Shown here one piece after another: positions 35,001 through 47,306 of a DNA stretch of 64,000 nt. The DNA lies in the NCBI GenBank assembly GCA_023101725.1, contig JALJCO010010529.1, positions 1 to 64,000 on the forward strand. The letters are read 5' to 3'. The notes under the pieces are model-generated. The model did no database searches, was not told the origin of the DNA, and worked only from the letters and a program-made list of their open reading frames with translations. Every line of letters begins with the position of its first letter. Position 1 is the stretch's first letter. A program made the translations under genes and the position numbers. The stretch comes from Atherinomorus stipes (taxonomy: Eukaryota; Chordata; Actinopteri; Atheriniformes; Atherinidae).

Positions 35001-38000
35001 ACACACTTCCGTCTGGATCAGCGTGGTTAGGTCACACACTTCCGTCTGGATCAGCGTGGTTAGGTCACACACTCCTATCTGGATCAGCATGGTTAGGTCA
35101 CACACTCCTATCTGGATCAGCGTGGTTAGGTCACACACTCCTATCTGGATCAGCATGGTTAGGTCACACACTCCCGTCTGGATCAGCGTGGTTAGGTCAC
35201 ACACTCCCATCTGGATCAGCGTGGTTAGGTCACACACTTCCGTCTGGATCAGCGTGGTTAGGTCACACACTTCCGTCTGGATCAGCGTGGTTAGGTCACA
35301 CACTCCTATCTGGATCAGCATGGTTAGGTCACACACTTCCGTCTGGATCAGCGTGGTTAGGTCACACACTTCCGTCTGGATCAGCATGGTTAGGTCACAC
35401 ACTTCCGTCTGGATCAGCGTGGTTAGGTCACACACTTCCGTCTGGATCAGCGTGGTTAGGTCACACACTTCCGTCTGGATCAGCGTGGTTAGGTCACACA
35501 CTTCCGTCTGGATCAGCGTGGTTAGGTCACACACTTCCGTCTGGATCAGCGTGGTTAGGTCACACACTCCCATCTGGATCAGCATGGTTAGGTCACACAC
35601 TTCCGTCTGGATCAGCATGGTTAGGTCACACACTCCCATCTGGATCAGCGTGGTTAGGTCACACACTCCGATCTGGATCAGCATGGTTAGGTCACACACT
35701 CCTATCTGGATCAACGTGGTTAGGTCACACACTCCTATCTGGATCAACGTGGTTAGGTCACACACTCCCGTCCGGATCAACGTGGTTAGGTCACACACTT
35801 CTATCTGGATCAGCATGGTTAGGTCACACACTCCTATCTGGATCAACGTGGTTAGGTCACACACTCCCATCTGGATCAGCGTGGTTAGGTCACACATTCC
35901 CGTCTGGATCAGCGTGAGTAGGTTGTACACTCCCGTCCGGATCAACGTGGTTAGGTCACACACTCCCGTCCGGATCAACGTGGTTAGGTCACACATTCCC
36001 GTCTGGATCAGCGTGAGTAGGTTGTACACTCCCGTCTGGATCAGCATGGTTAGGTCACACACTCCCATCTGGATCAGCATGGTTAGGTCACACACTCCCA
36101 TCTGGATCAGCACGGTTAGGTCACACACTCCCATCCGGATCAACGTGGTTAGGTCACACACTCCCGTCTGGATCAGCGTGGTTAGGTCACACACTCCCGT
36201 CTGGATCAGCATGGTTAGGTCACACACTCCCATCTGGATCAGCATGGTTAGGTCACACACTCCCATCTGGATCAGCGTGGTTAGGTCACACACTCCCATC
36301 TGGATCAGCGTGGTTAGGTCACACACTCCCATCTGGATCAACGTGGTTAGGTCACACACTCCCGTCTGGATCAGCATGGTTAGGTCACACACTCCCGTCC
36401 GGATCAACGTGGTTAGGTCACACACTCCTATCTGGATCAGCATGGTTAGGTCACACACTCCCGTCCGGATCAGCGTGGTTAGGTCACACACTCCCGTCTG
36501 GATCAGCATGGTTAGGTCACACACTCCCGTCCGGATCAACGTGGTTAGGTCACACACTCCCATCTGGATCAGCGTGGTTAGGTCACACACTCCTATCTGG
36601 ATCAGCATGGTTAGGTCACACACTCCCGTCCGGATCAGCGTGGTTAGGTCACACACTCCCGTCTGGATCAGCATGGTTAGGTCACACACTCCCGTCCGGA
36701 TCAACGTGGTTAGGTCACACACTCCTATCTGGATCAGCATGGTTAGGTCACACACTCCTATCTGGATCAGCATGGTTAGGTCACACACTTCCGTCTGGAT
36801 CAGCACGGTTAGGTCACACACTCCTATCTGGATCAGCATGGTTAGGTCACACACTCCCGTCTGGATCAGCATGGTTAGGTCACACACTCCCGTCCGGATC
36901 AACGTGGTTAGGTCACACACTCCCGTCTGGATCAGCGTGAGTAGGTTGTACACTCCCATCTGGATCAGCGTGGTTAGGTCACACACTCCCATCTGGATCA
37001 GCATGGTTAGGTCACACACTCCCGTCCGGATCAACGTGGTTAGGTCACACACTCCGATCTGGATCAGCGTGGTTAGGTCACACACTCCCATCTGGATCAG
37101 CGTGGTTAGGTCACACACTCCCGTCCGGATCAACGTGGTTAGGTCACACACTCCCATCTGGTTCAGCATGGTTAGGTCACACACTCCTATCTGGATCAGC
37201 ATGGTTAGGTCACACACTCCCATCTGGATCGGCGTGGTTAGGTCACACACTCCCGTCTGGATCAGCATGGTTAGGTCACACACTCCTATCTGGATCAGCA
37301 TGGTTAGGTCACACACTCCCGTCCGGATCAGCATGGTTAGGTCACACACTCCCATCTGGATCAACGTGGTTAGGTCACACACTCCTATCTGGATCAGCAT
37401 GGTTAGGTCACACACTCCTATCTGGATCAACGTGGTTAGGTCACACACTCCTATCTGGATCAACGTGGTTAGGTCACACACTCCCGTCCGGATCAACGTG
37501 GTTAGGTCACACACCCGTCCGGATCAACGTGGTTAGGTCACACACTCCTATCTGGATCAACGTGGTTAGGTCACACACTCCCATCTGGATCAGCATGGTT
37601 AGGTCACACACTCCTATCTGGATCAGTGTGGTTAGGTCACACACTCCTATCTGGATCAGTGTGGTTAGGTCACACACTCCTATCTGGATCAGTGTGGTTA
37701 GGTCACACACTCCCGTCTGGATCAGCGTGAGTAGGTTGTACACTCCCGTCCGGATCAACGTGGTTAGGTCACACACTCCCGTCCGGATCAACGTGGTTAG
37801 GTCACACATTCCCGTCTGGATCAGCGTGAGTAGGTTGTACACTCCCGTCCGGATCAGCATGGTTAGGTCACACACTCCCATCTGGATCAGCATGGTTAGG
37901 TCACACACTCCCATCTGGATCGGCGTGGTTAGGTCACACACTCCCATCTGGATCGGCGTGGTTAGGTCACACACTCCCATCTGGATCAGCATGGTTAGGT

Positions 38001-41000
38001 CACACACTCCCATCTGGATCGGCGTGGTTAGGTCACACACTCCCATCTGGATCAGCATGGTTAGGTCACACACTCCCATCTGGATCAGCACGGTTAGGTC
38101 ACACACTCCCATCTGGATCGGCGTGGTTAGGTCACACACTCCCATCTGGATCAGCGTGGTTAGGTCACACACTCCTATCTGGATCAGTGTGGTTAGGTCA
38201 CACACTCCCGTCCGGATCAACGTGGTTAGGTCACACACTCCCGTCCGGATCAACGTGGTTAGGTCACACATTCCCGTCTGGATCAGCGTGAGTAGGTTGT
38301 ACACTCCCGTCCGGATCAACGTGGTTAGGTCACACACTCCCGTCCGGATCAACGTGGTTAGGTCACACATTCCCGTCTGGATCAGCGTGAGTAGGTTGTA
38401 CACTCCCGTCCGGATCAGCATGGTTAGGTCACACACTCCCATCTGGATCAGCGTGGTTAGGTCACACACTCCCATCTGGATCAGCGTGGTTAGGTCACAC
38501 ACTCCCATCTGGATCAGCGTGGTTAGGTCACACACTCCGATCTGGATCAGCGTGGTTAGGTCACACACTCCCATCTGGATCAGCGTGGTTAGGTCACACA
38601 CTCCCGTCCGGATCAGCTTGGTTAGGTCACACACTCCCGTCCGGATCAACGTGGTTAGGTCACACACTCCGATCTGGATCAGCATGGTTAGGTCACACAC
38701 TCCCATCTGGATCGGCGTGGTTAGGTCACACACTCCGATCTGGATCAACGTGGTTAGGTCACACACTCCCATCTGGATCGGCGTGGTTAGGTCACACACT
38801 CCCATCTGGATCAGCACGGTTAGGTCACACACTCCCATCTGGATCGGCGTGGTTAGGTCACACACTCCGATCTGGATCAGCATGGTTAGGTCACACACTC
38901 CCATCTGGATCGGCGTGGTTAGGTCACACACTCCCATCTGGATCAGCGTGGTTAGGTCACACACTCCCATCTGGATCAGCGTGGTTAGGTCACACATTCC
39001 CATCTGGATCAGCGTGGTTAGGTCACACACTCCCATCTGGATCAGCGTGGTTAGGTCACACACTCCCATCTGGATCGGCGTGGTTAGGTCACACACTCCG
39101 ATCTGGATCAGCATGGTTAGGTCACACACTCCCGTCTGGATCAGCATGGTTAGGTCACACACTCCCGTCCGGATCAACGTGGTTAGGTCACACACTCCTA
39201 TCTGGATCAGCATGGTTAGGTCACACACTCCCATCTGGATCAGCGTGGTTAGGTCACACACTCCCATCTGGATCAACGTGGTTAGGTCACACACTCCCGT
39301 CCGGATCAACGTGGTTAGGTCACACACTCCCGTCCGGATCAGCGTGGTTAGGTCACACACTCCCGTCTGGATCAGCATGGTTAGGTCACACACTCCCGTC
39401 CGGATCAACGTGGTTAGGTCACACACTCCTATCTGGATCAGCATGGTTAGGTCACACACTCCCATCTGGATCAACGTGGTTAGGTCACACACTCCTATCT
39501 GGATCAGCATGGTTAGGTCACACACTCCCGTCCGGATCAACGTGGTTAGGTCACACACTCCCATCTGGATCAGCATGGTTAGGTCACACACTCCCGTCTG
39601 GATCAGCGTGAGTAGGTTGTACACTCCCATCTGGATCAGCGTGGTTAGGTCACACACTCCCATCTGGATCAGCGTGGTTAGGTCACACACTCCCATCTGG
39701 ATCAGCGTGGTTAGGTCACACACTCCCGTCTGGATCAGCGTGGTTAGGTCACACACTCCTATCTGGATCAGCGTGGTTAGGTCACACACTCCCATCTGGA
39801 TCAGCGTGGTTAGGTCACACACTCCGATCTGGATCAGCATGGTTAGGTCACACACTCCGATCTGGATCAGCGTGGTTAGGTCACACACTCCCGTCCGGAT
39901 CAACGTGGTTAGGTCACACACTCCGATCTGGATCAGCATGGTTAGGTCACACACTCCGATCTGGATCAGCACGGTTAGGTCACACACTCCTATCTGGATC
40001 AGCGTGGTTAGGTCACACACTCCCATCTGGATCAGCGTGGTTAGGTCACACACTCCCGTCCGGATCAACGTGGTTAGGTCACACACTCCCATCTGGTTCA
40101 GCGTGGTTAGGTCACACACTCCTATCTGGATCGGCGTGGTTAGGTCACACACTCCCGTCTGGATCAGCATGGTTAGGTCACACACTCCCGTCTGGATCAG
40201 CATGGTTAGGTCACACACTCCCATCTGGATCAGCATGGTTAGGTCACACACTCCCGTCTGGATCGGCGTGGTTAGGTCACACACTCCCGTCTGGATCAGC
40301 ATGGTTAGGTCACACACTCCCGTCCGGATCAGCATGGTTAGGTCACACACTCCCATCTGGATCAGCGTGGTTAGGTCACACACTCCCGTCCGGATCAACG
40401 TGGTTAGGTCACACACTCCGATCTGGATCAGCGTGGTTAGGTCACACACTCCCGTCCGGATCAGCATGGTTAGGTCACACACTCCCGTCTGGATCAGCGT
40501 GGTTAGGTCACACACTCCCATCTGGATCAGCATGGTTAGGTCACACACTCCCATCTGGATCAGCATGGTTAGGTCACACACTCCCATCTGGATCAGCATG
40601 GTTAGGTCACACACTCCCATCTGGATCAGCGTGGTTAGGTCACACACTCCCATCTGGATCAGCGTGGTTAGGTCACACACTCCCGTCTGGATCAGCATGG
40701 TTAGGTCACACACTCCCGTCTGGATCAGCATGGTTAGGTCACACACTCCCATCTGGATCAGCATGGTTAGGTCACACACTCCGATCTGGATCAGCGTGGT
40801 TAGGTCACACACTCCCGTCCGGATCAGCTTGGTTAGGTCACACACTCCCATCTGGATCAGCATGGTTAGGTCACACACTCCGATCTGGATCAGCGTGGTT
40901 AGGTCACACACTCCCGTCTGGATCAGCATGGTTAGGTCACACACTCCGATCTGGATCAGCGTGGTTAGGTCACACACTCCCGTCCGGATCAACGTGGTTA

Positions 41001-42388
41001 GGTCACACACTCCCATCTGGATCAGCGTGGTTAGGTCACACACTCCCATCTGGATCGGCGTGGTTAGGTCACACACTCCCATCTGGATCAGCGTGGTTAG
41101 GTCACACACTCCCGTCCGGATCAACGTGGTTAGGTCACACACTCCCATCTGGATCGGCGTGGTTAGGTCACACACTCCCATCTGGATCGGCGTGGTTAGG
41201 TCACACACTCCGATCTGGATCAGCGTGGTTAGGTCACACACTCCCATCTGGATCGGCGTGGTTAGGTCACACACTCCCATCTGGATCAGCGTGGTTAGGT
41301 CACACATTCCCGTCTGGATCAGCGTGGTTAGGTCACACACTCCCATCTGGATCGGCGTGGTTAGGTCACACACTCCCATCTGGATCAGCGTGGTTAGGTC
41401 ACACACTCCGATCTGGATCAGCATGGTTAGGTCACACACTCCCATCTGGATCGGGGTGGTTAGGTCACACACTCCCATCTGGATCGGCGTGGTTAGGGTA
41501 CACACTCCCGTCCGGATCAACGTGGTTAGGGTCCACACACTCCCGTCCGGATCAGCTTGGTTAGGTCACACACTCCCGTCCGGATCAACGTGGTTAGGTC
41601 ACACACTCCGATCTGGATCAGCGTGGTTAGGTCACACACTCCCATCTGGATCAGCATGGTTAGGTCACACACTCCCGTCTGGATCAGCATGGTTAGGTCA
41701 CACACTCCCATCTGGATCAGCGTGGTTAGGTCACACACTCCCATCTGGATCAGCGTGGTTAGGTCACACACTCCGATCTGGATCAGCATGGTTAGGTCAC
41801 ACACTCCCATCTGGATCGGCGTGGTTAGGTCACACACTCCCGTCCGGATCAGCATGGTTAGGTCACACACTCCCATCTGGATCGGCGTGGTTAGGTCACA
41901 CACTCCCGTCCGGATCAACATGGTTAGGTCACACACTCCCGTCCGGATCAGCTTGGTTAGGTCACACACTCCGATCTGGATCAGCGTGGTTAGGTCACAC
42001 ACTCCCATCTGGATCAGCATGGTTCGGTCACACACTCCCATCTGGATCAACGTGGTTAGGTCACACACTCCCGTCCGGATCAACGTGGTTAGGTCACACA
42101 CTCCCATCTTGATCGCCGTGGTTAGGTCACACACTCCCATCTGGATCAGCGTGGTTAGGTCACACACTCCCATCTGGATCAGCGTGGTTAGGTCACACAT
42201 TCCCGTCTGGATCAGCGTGAGTAGGTTGTACACTCCCGTCTGGATCAGCGTGAGTAGGTTGTACACTCCCACCTGGATCAGCGTGGTTAGGTCACACTCT
42301 CCCGTCTGGATCAGCGTGGTTAGGTCACACTCTCCCGTCTGGATCAGCGTGGTTAGGTCACACACTCCTGTCTAGATCAGCATGGTTT
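32063..42388. repeat. 33-bp satellite array, about 313 units, in a cntn2 intron
   Basis: Canonical unit GGTTAGGTCACACACTCCCA plus TCTGGATCAGCGT (33 bp), repeated head to tail for 10.3 kb. Common variants: CCCATC/CCCGTC/CCTATC/TTCCGTC before TGG, CCGGATCAACG for TGGATCAGCG, and CATGG for CGTGG. Similar variants cluster: TTCCGTC units between about 34670 and 35620, CCGTCCGGATCAACG units from about 35750 on, ATCGGCG units at 37900-41500. Such local homogenisation is expected from unequal exchange. Edge units are the most diverged. Because 33 is divisible by three and the unit lacks stops in several frames, it makes frames of up to 1586 codons on both strands; these are not genes. Confidence 0.97.
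35750..38420. repeat. higher-order three-unit blocks in the array
   Basis: A variant unit GTGAGTAGGTTGTACACTCC occurs ten times (about 35914, 36013, 36937, 37729, 37828, 38288, 38387, 39608, 42216, 42249). In several places two lie exactly 99 bp (three units) apart, with two CCGTCCGGATCAACG units and a CACACATTCCC unit between them. So a three-unit block has been amplified as a whole. Confidence 0.85.
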
Positions 42389-42928
42389 GCTCCAGAACTC
42401 ATTTCATCACCCACATCTTTGTCCTTTCATTAATCCTGCAAACAGACACAAACAGATGACATCAGCCAGGTCTGATGGACTGATCGGGTCCAGGTCAGGG
42501 AGAGGAGGAGGGTTGAGTAGAGGTGAAGGAGGTTCTAGATGTAGGTTGGTGATGCTGCAGGTGGAGCTGCGTTTCAACAAATATGTGTGACAGACAGGTG
42601 TGAGATCAGCTGGTAAACTGTCCCCTTCATCAATCCACATACATTTTCTAGGACTGGGTTTTCCCTCCTATCCAGTTTTCTCCGGTTTTCTGTATCAGCA
42701 ACAAAAAAACAGCTGGAAGGCAGTCGTCCGCACGTTATCACAGGTGTGTTCATTTAATTATATGATTGAACTCAAAATAAAAACAATCCAAAGACTCTGT
42801 GAGTCCCCCTGTCTGTTTATGAACCCCCTGACAGACACAGGCCATCCCTCCCTGCAACTGGAAGTAAGTTAAAGGCTGTTCATCTTAAACCTGGGAGGGT
42901 GAATAAACTAAACTCTTAACATATACAG
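42389..42928. other. intron sequence, no gene recognised
   Basis: 540 bp between the array and the next transposon. Small frames only. Confidence 0.4.
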
Positions 42929-43065
42929 TCTAGGGATGTTTCATATAGGTTTTTTTACCGATATCCGATATACTGATATTGTCCAACTCTTAAATTCCGA
43001 TATCTGATATCAGCTAATACCGATAAATGCGGAGAATAAAATGAAATAAATGAATGAAATAAATT

Positions 43066-43121
<56 letters not shown>
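43066..43121. repeat. (AATC)n microsatellite
   Basis: Thirteen to fourteen AATC units followed by TTTATTTATGAAGCGCTTTT, a fish retroposon-type tail. Confidence 0.9.
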
Positions 43122-43130
<9 letters not shown>

Positions 43131-43159
43131 GAAGCGCTTTTCCAGCAGGTTACGCGACA

Positions 43160-46136
43160 AATTAAATGAAAAATACTTTATTCATCCGAGACGGGAAATT
43201 CAGCAATGTAAAAGCTCACTCTTTTTTTTTTTTTTTTTTTTTTAAATAAACAAAAAAGTCAGTCAGTCTTGTTCTTTAGGGTGATGCTGCTGGTAAGAAT
43301 GAATTCCTGTATCTCTCCGTCCTACAGCGAACCTGATGCAGCCTCCCACTGAACACACTGTTGATTCTTCACCATGTTGTGGAGAGGATGGGAAGAATCC
43401 TCCATCATCTTCATCAGCTTGTGCAGCATTCTTTTCTGAACGATCAGCTCCAGCGGCTCCAGAGTATTTTTCCAGCACAGAACCAGCTTTCTTGATCAGC
43501 TTGTTTAGTTTCTTCAAGTCTCTGCTTCTAATTTTGCTGCCCCAACAGATGCTGCAAAGCTGATGTCACTTTCCACAACAGACTTGTAGAAGATCTGCAA
43601 CATCTTGGTCCAGACGTTGAATGATCTCAGCTTCCTTAAGAAGTAGAGTCTGCTCAGACCTTTCTTGTAGATGTAGTCACTGTTGCATTTCCAGTCGAGT
43701 CTGTTGTCCAGCTGAACTCCAGGTATTTGTAGTTCTCCACCACCTCCACCTCCTCTTCCAGGATGTAGACAGGACTATGCTGCTTATTCTTGCTCCTCCT
43801 GAAGTCAACAATCATCTCTTTAGTCTTGCTGGTATTTAAGATGAGCTGATTGTTACCATTTCACAAACTGGTTGACCAGTTCCCTGTACTCGGCTTCTTG
43901 TCCATCACTGATACACCCCACAACAGCAGAGTCATCAGAGTATTTCTGCAGATGACAGGATCAGAGTTATACTGGAAGTCTGAGGTGTACAGTGTAAAGA
44001 GGAATGGTGAGAGTACAGTTCCTTGTGATGCTCCAGTGCTGCTGATCACCATCTCAGACACACAACCTTTCAGTCTCACAAACTGTGGTCTGTTTGTTAG
44101 GTAGTCGTAAATCCAGGTGGTTGTGGAGGATCCACCTGGAAGTTATGGAGCTTCTCACATAGCAAAGCAGGCTGAATAGTATTAAAGGCACTTGAAAAAT
44201 CAAAGAACATGACCCTCAAAGTGCTGCCTGACTGGTCCAGATGAGAGTGGGCTCTCTGAAGCAAGAAGATGATGGCGTCTTCAACCCCAAGCCCATTACG
44301 ATATGCAAATTGTAATGGGTCCTGAAATGTGTTGACTTGCTTGTTGAGGTGAGCCAGTAAGAGTCTCTCCAGGACTTTTTATGATGTGAGATGTCAGAGC
44401 AACTGGTCTGTAGTCATTTGGTTCAGCTGGTTGTGTTTTTTTAGGGACTGGAACAAGACAGGATGTTTTCCACAGCACAGGAACTCTGTTCTGTCTCAGG
44501 CTGGTGTTAAAAAGGTGCTGGAGAACCGGACATAGTTGTTCTGAGCAGGTCTGGAGAACTCTGGGACTGACACCATCTGGACCTGCAGCCTTGTTCCGGT
44601 TCAGTTTCTCTAGCTGTTTCTTGACCTGGTCACAGGAGACAGTCAGGCTGGAGGTGGAGGCAAAAGAGGTCTCGGGATGTCCTGATGTGGAGGGAGATGA
44701 GTCTGTATTCAGGTCCATGACTGAGGTGCAGGGTGACAGAGTGGAGGTGGGACAGGAAAGCTGTGGGCTCATGGAGGGTGTGTGGAATGTTGGGTTGTCG
44801 GCAGGGGGAACTGAAGCTATTGAAGAACATGTTCAATTCGTTAGCTCTGTCCAGATGTCCATCAGTCTGGTCCCCTTTAACTTAAAGCCAGTGATCTTCT
44901 TCATTCCCGACCACACATCCCTCACATTGTTCTGCTGGAGCTGCTCTCCAACTTCTTTCTGTAGTCCTCCTTGCACTTCTTAGTCTGTGTTTTTAGTTGT
45001 TTTTGTGTGGTCTTCTGTAACTTCAGCAGCTTTTTCAGGTCACTGGTAATTCAGGGTTTGTTATTGGGGAAGCACCTCACCGTTCTTGTTGGAACGATGT
45101 TGTCCACACAGAAGTTTATGTAATCTGTCACACACTCAGTCATGGTGTTGATGTCATCTCCATGAGGTTCACAGAGGACATTCCAGTCTGTGGCCTCAAA
45201 GCATCCTCTCAGAGCATCTTCAGCCTCAGTAGACCAGGTTTTAATAGTCCTCCTAATGACTGGCTGCTGCTGAACGATTGACTTGTAGGTGTGGTGAAAA
45301 GAACCAGATTATGATCTGATCTTCCTAAAGGAGGCAGGACAGAGGAGCTGTATGCATTCTTTGTATTTGCATAAAATAAGTCCAACATCTTATTTTCTCT
45401 GGTGGAGCAGCTGACAAACTGCTGGAAAGTTGGTAACGTAGCAGAGAGGGAGACGTTGTTGAAGTCTCCAGAGATCGCCATGAATGAGTTTGGATGCTGT
45501 GTTTGTAGTTTAGCCACGACGGAGCTGATGACATCACAGGCTGTCTCTGGTGCGGTACCTGGTATTATATAAACCGCTACCAGAATAACACAGGCAAACT
45601 CTCTGGGTAAATAATATGGACGGAAACTCACAGCTAACAGTTCAATGTCTCTTGTGCAGATCTTCTCCTTGACATTGACGTGTCCTGGATGGCACCAACG
45701 CTGATTGACCAGACCTTGTTACCACTTCAAGCTCGTCCATCTTGTTAGCTAGCGATCTCACGTTACCCATCACAACAGTTGGAAGAAACGGTTTAAATCT
45801 CCACTGTTTTTCTCTCTGCCTTACCCCTGCCCTGCATCCTCTTCTCTTTTTCTTTAACTCCACTGGGATTTGGGAGAGCTTTAACAGTTGATCCCGGTGG
45901 TTCAATTTTTCTGTTTCCATGGATACACATCATAACAAGTAGAGAAAAAAGCCAAATATATCAAGAAAAATCTCCTGAATTGCACAGCCTTCAAAGAAGC
46001 ATAAAAAATCCTCCCAGAAAACCTTATCTGACAAGTAATGTCAATAAAAAAGACAACTATATTTAAAAAAAAACTCAAAAGCTAAAAGAGAGCTGTTACA
46101 AACTGCTGCCAACTAGCAGCGCATTCCAGAACCTAA
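43160..46136 (-). mobile_element. Rex1/CR1-group LINE copy C, the most complete copy
   Basis: The minus-strand element runs from the 3' tail AAAAATACTTTATTCATCCG near 43170 to a 5' end at about 46132 shared with copy B. In 5'-to-3' order on the minus strand it has an endonuclease frame (45631-45209: FMAISGDFNNVSL and PLGRSDHNLV, the GDFN and SDH motifs of APE-type endonucleases). Then comes RT in broken frames (44772-44296 with NRNKAAGPDGVSPRVL and NDYRPVALTSHI, a frameshift near 44380, then GASQGTVLSPFLF at 44079-43861). The C-terminal region reaches 43263. Frameshifts and stops make it inactive. Confidence 0.8.
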
Positions 46137-47306
46137 GTGAGGTTGTATCTCTCATATTTTGAGAGATACAACTAAATCACCTTAACTCAGGCTGGCTGCT
46201 AGATATCAGATACTAGCAGGTATTACAAACTATCATATATCAGATATTAGCAGGTATTTGATACTACCATATATCAGATACTAGATGGTATTAGATACTA
46301 GCATATATCAGATACTAGCAGGTATTAGATACTACCATATATACTACCATATTTTTTTTTATACCATGTTAAAAAAAAATGCTAGCAGGTATTAGCCAAC
46401 ATGTTGCTAATTGTAATGTTTCTGACAACTTGGTAACTTAACCAACAACTTAAAACCAGACATATTATCAGCAGCTTCAAAGCAAGTCAGTCTGTAGCAG
46501 CAGCAGCTGCACCGTAGTCATATGACTCTGAAAGGAATGCTGGGAAATTAAGTTCTTCCAGGGTAACAGAGACTTTTCTACCTGCTGGACTGCTGCTAAT
46601 GGACAAGATCTCGTGAGATTTCATTATGGAGCACCAATATCTGTCCCAAAAAACTGTTACAGATATTTTCAGATATCACTTTTTAATGCCAATATCAGCC
46701 GATAAAATCAGACATCCACAGACATATACAGCTTCACATCAAGCTCTGCAGAATTACCCAGTGGTTGGAGTCAGGTGTGTTGCAGCAGGGAAACTCCTTA
46801 TACCTGCAGTTATGCCGGCCCTCCAGGACCGGAGTTTCCCACCCCTGATGTAGATTTTTCCCTCCATCTTGCATTGGAAAATCAGTCTCCAGCGGAGGAA
46901 CCCAGACTGACCTGCTGTGTATCTCATACATGGTGGTGGTCAGGCTGGTGGACCAGGCTACAGATAGCCAGCCCAGAGTCGCTCATGTCCGCTTTTAACT
47001 TGTGCAGGATTCATTTTATCATCCAGTTGCTCTGAGATATTATTACAGTATGAGCATGGCCGTAGCTAGGAATTCTGGGCCCCCAGAAAAAATATTGTCA
47101 TATCAAAAATATCAAACGCTCCACCCCAGGACTGTTGCCACTTTTTTTTTTTTTTTGCACCTGTGTTGTGTATGATGTTTTTCAGTGTTCTTGTGAGTGC
47201 CTGGTGTAATGCATGTAATTTGTTTTCTTTTTAACAAAGTGGTAGTACAATTATAATGCATTAGTTGTCTTATTTCTGATTCACATGCTATTGTGCCGAT
47301 AACTTA

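Larger units (their letters stand above)
42929..46722. mobile_element. hAT-like element (same family as 17164-18944) containing Rex1-group copy C
   Basis: The left end TCTAGGGATGTTTC at 42929 continues into ACCGATATCCGATATACTGA, a common fish hAT subterminal motif. The right end is ...GACATCCACAGA. A 9-bp direct repeat CATATACAG flanks it (42920-42928 and 46723-46731). The right part carries the same ATACTAGCAGGTATT repeats (46200-46400) and CTGGGAAATTAAGTTCTTCC sequence as the copy at 17164. The middle is occupied by Rex1-group copy C. An (AATC)n microsatellite is at 43066-43121. Confidence 0.75.

Noticed and set aside
32754..42112. Very long open frames (up to 1586 codons) on both strands
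   Set aside because: All are 11-residue repeats read through the 33-bp array. The unit length is a multiple of three without stops in several frames, frames overlap on both strands, and breaks coincide with single-base changes in the array.
32063..42388. CRISPR-like array
   Set aside because: Units are directly abutting with no unique spacers, the setting is a vertebrate intron, and no cas genes exist.
32063..42388. Telomeric repeat
   Set aside because: The unit has TTAGGTCA, not TTAGGG, and a 33-bp period. The short TTAGGG-like words at 31590-31660 belong to an irregular interspersed repeat.
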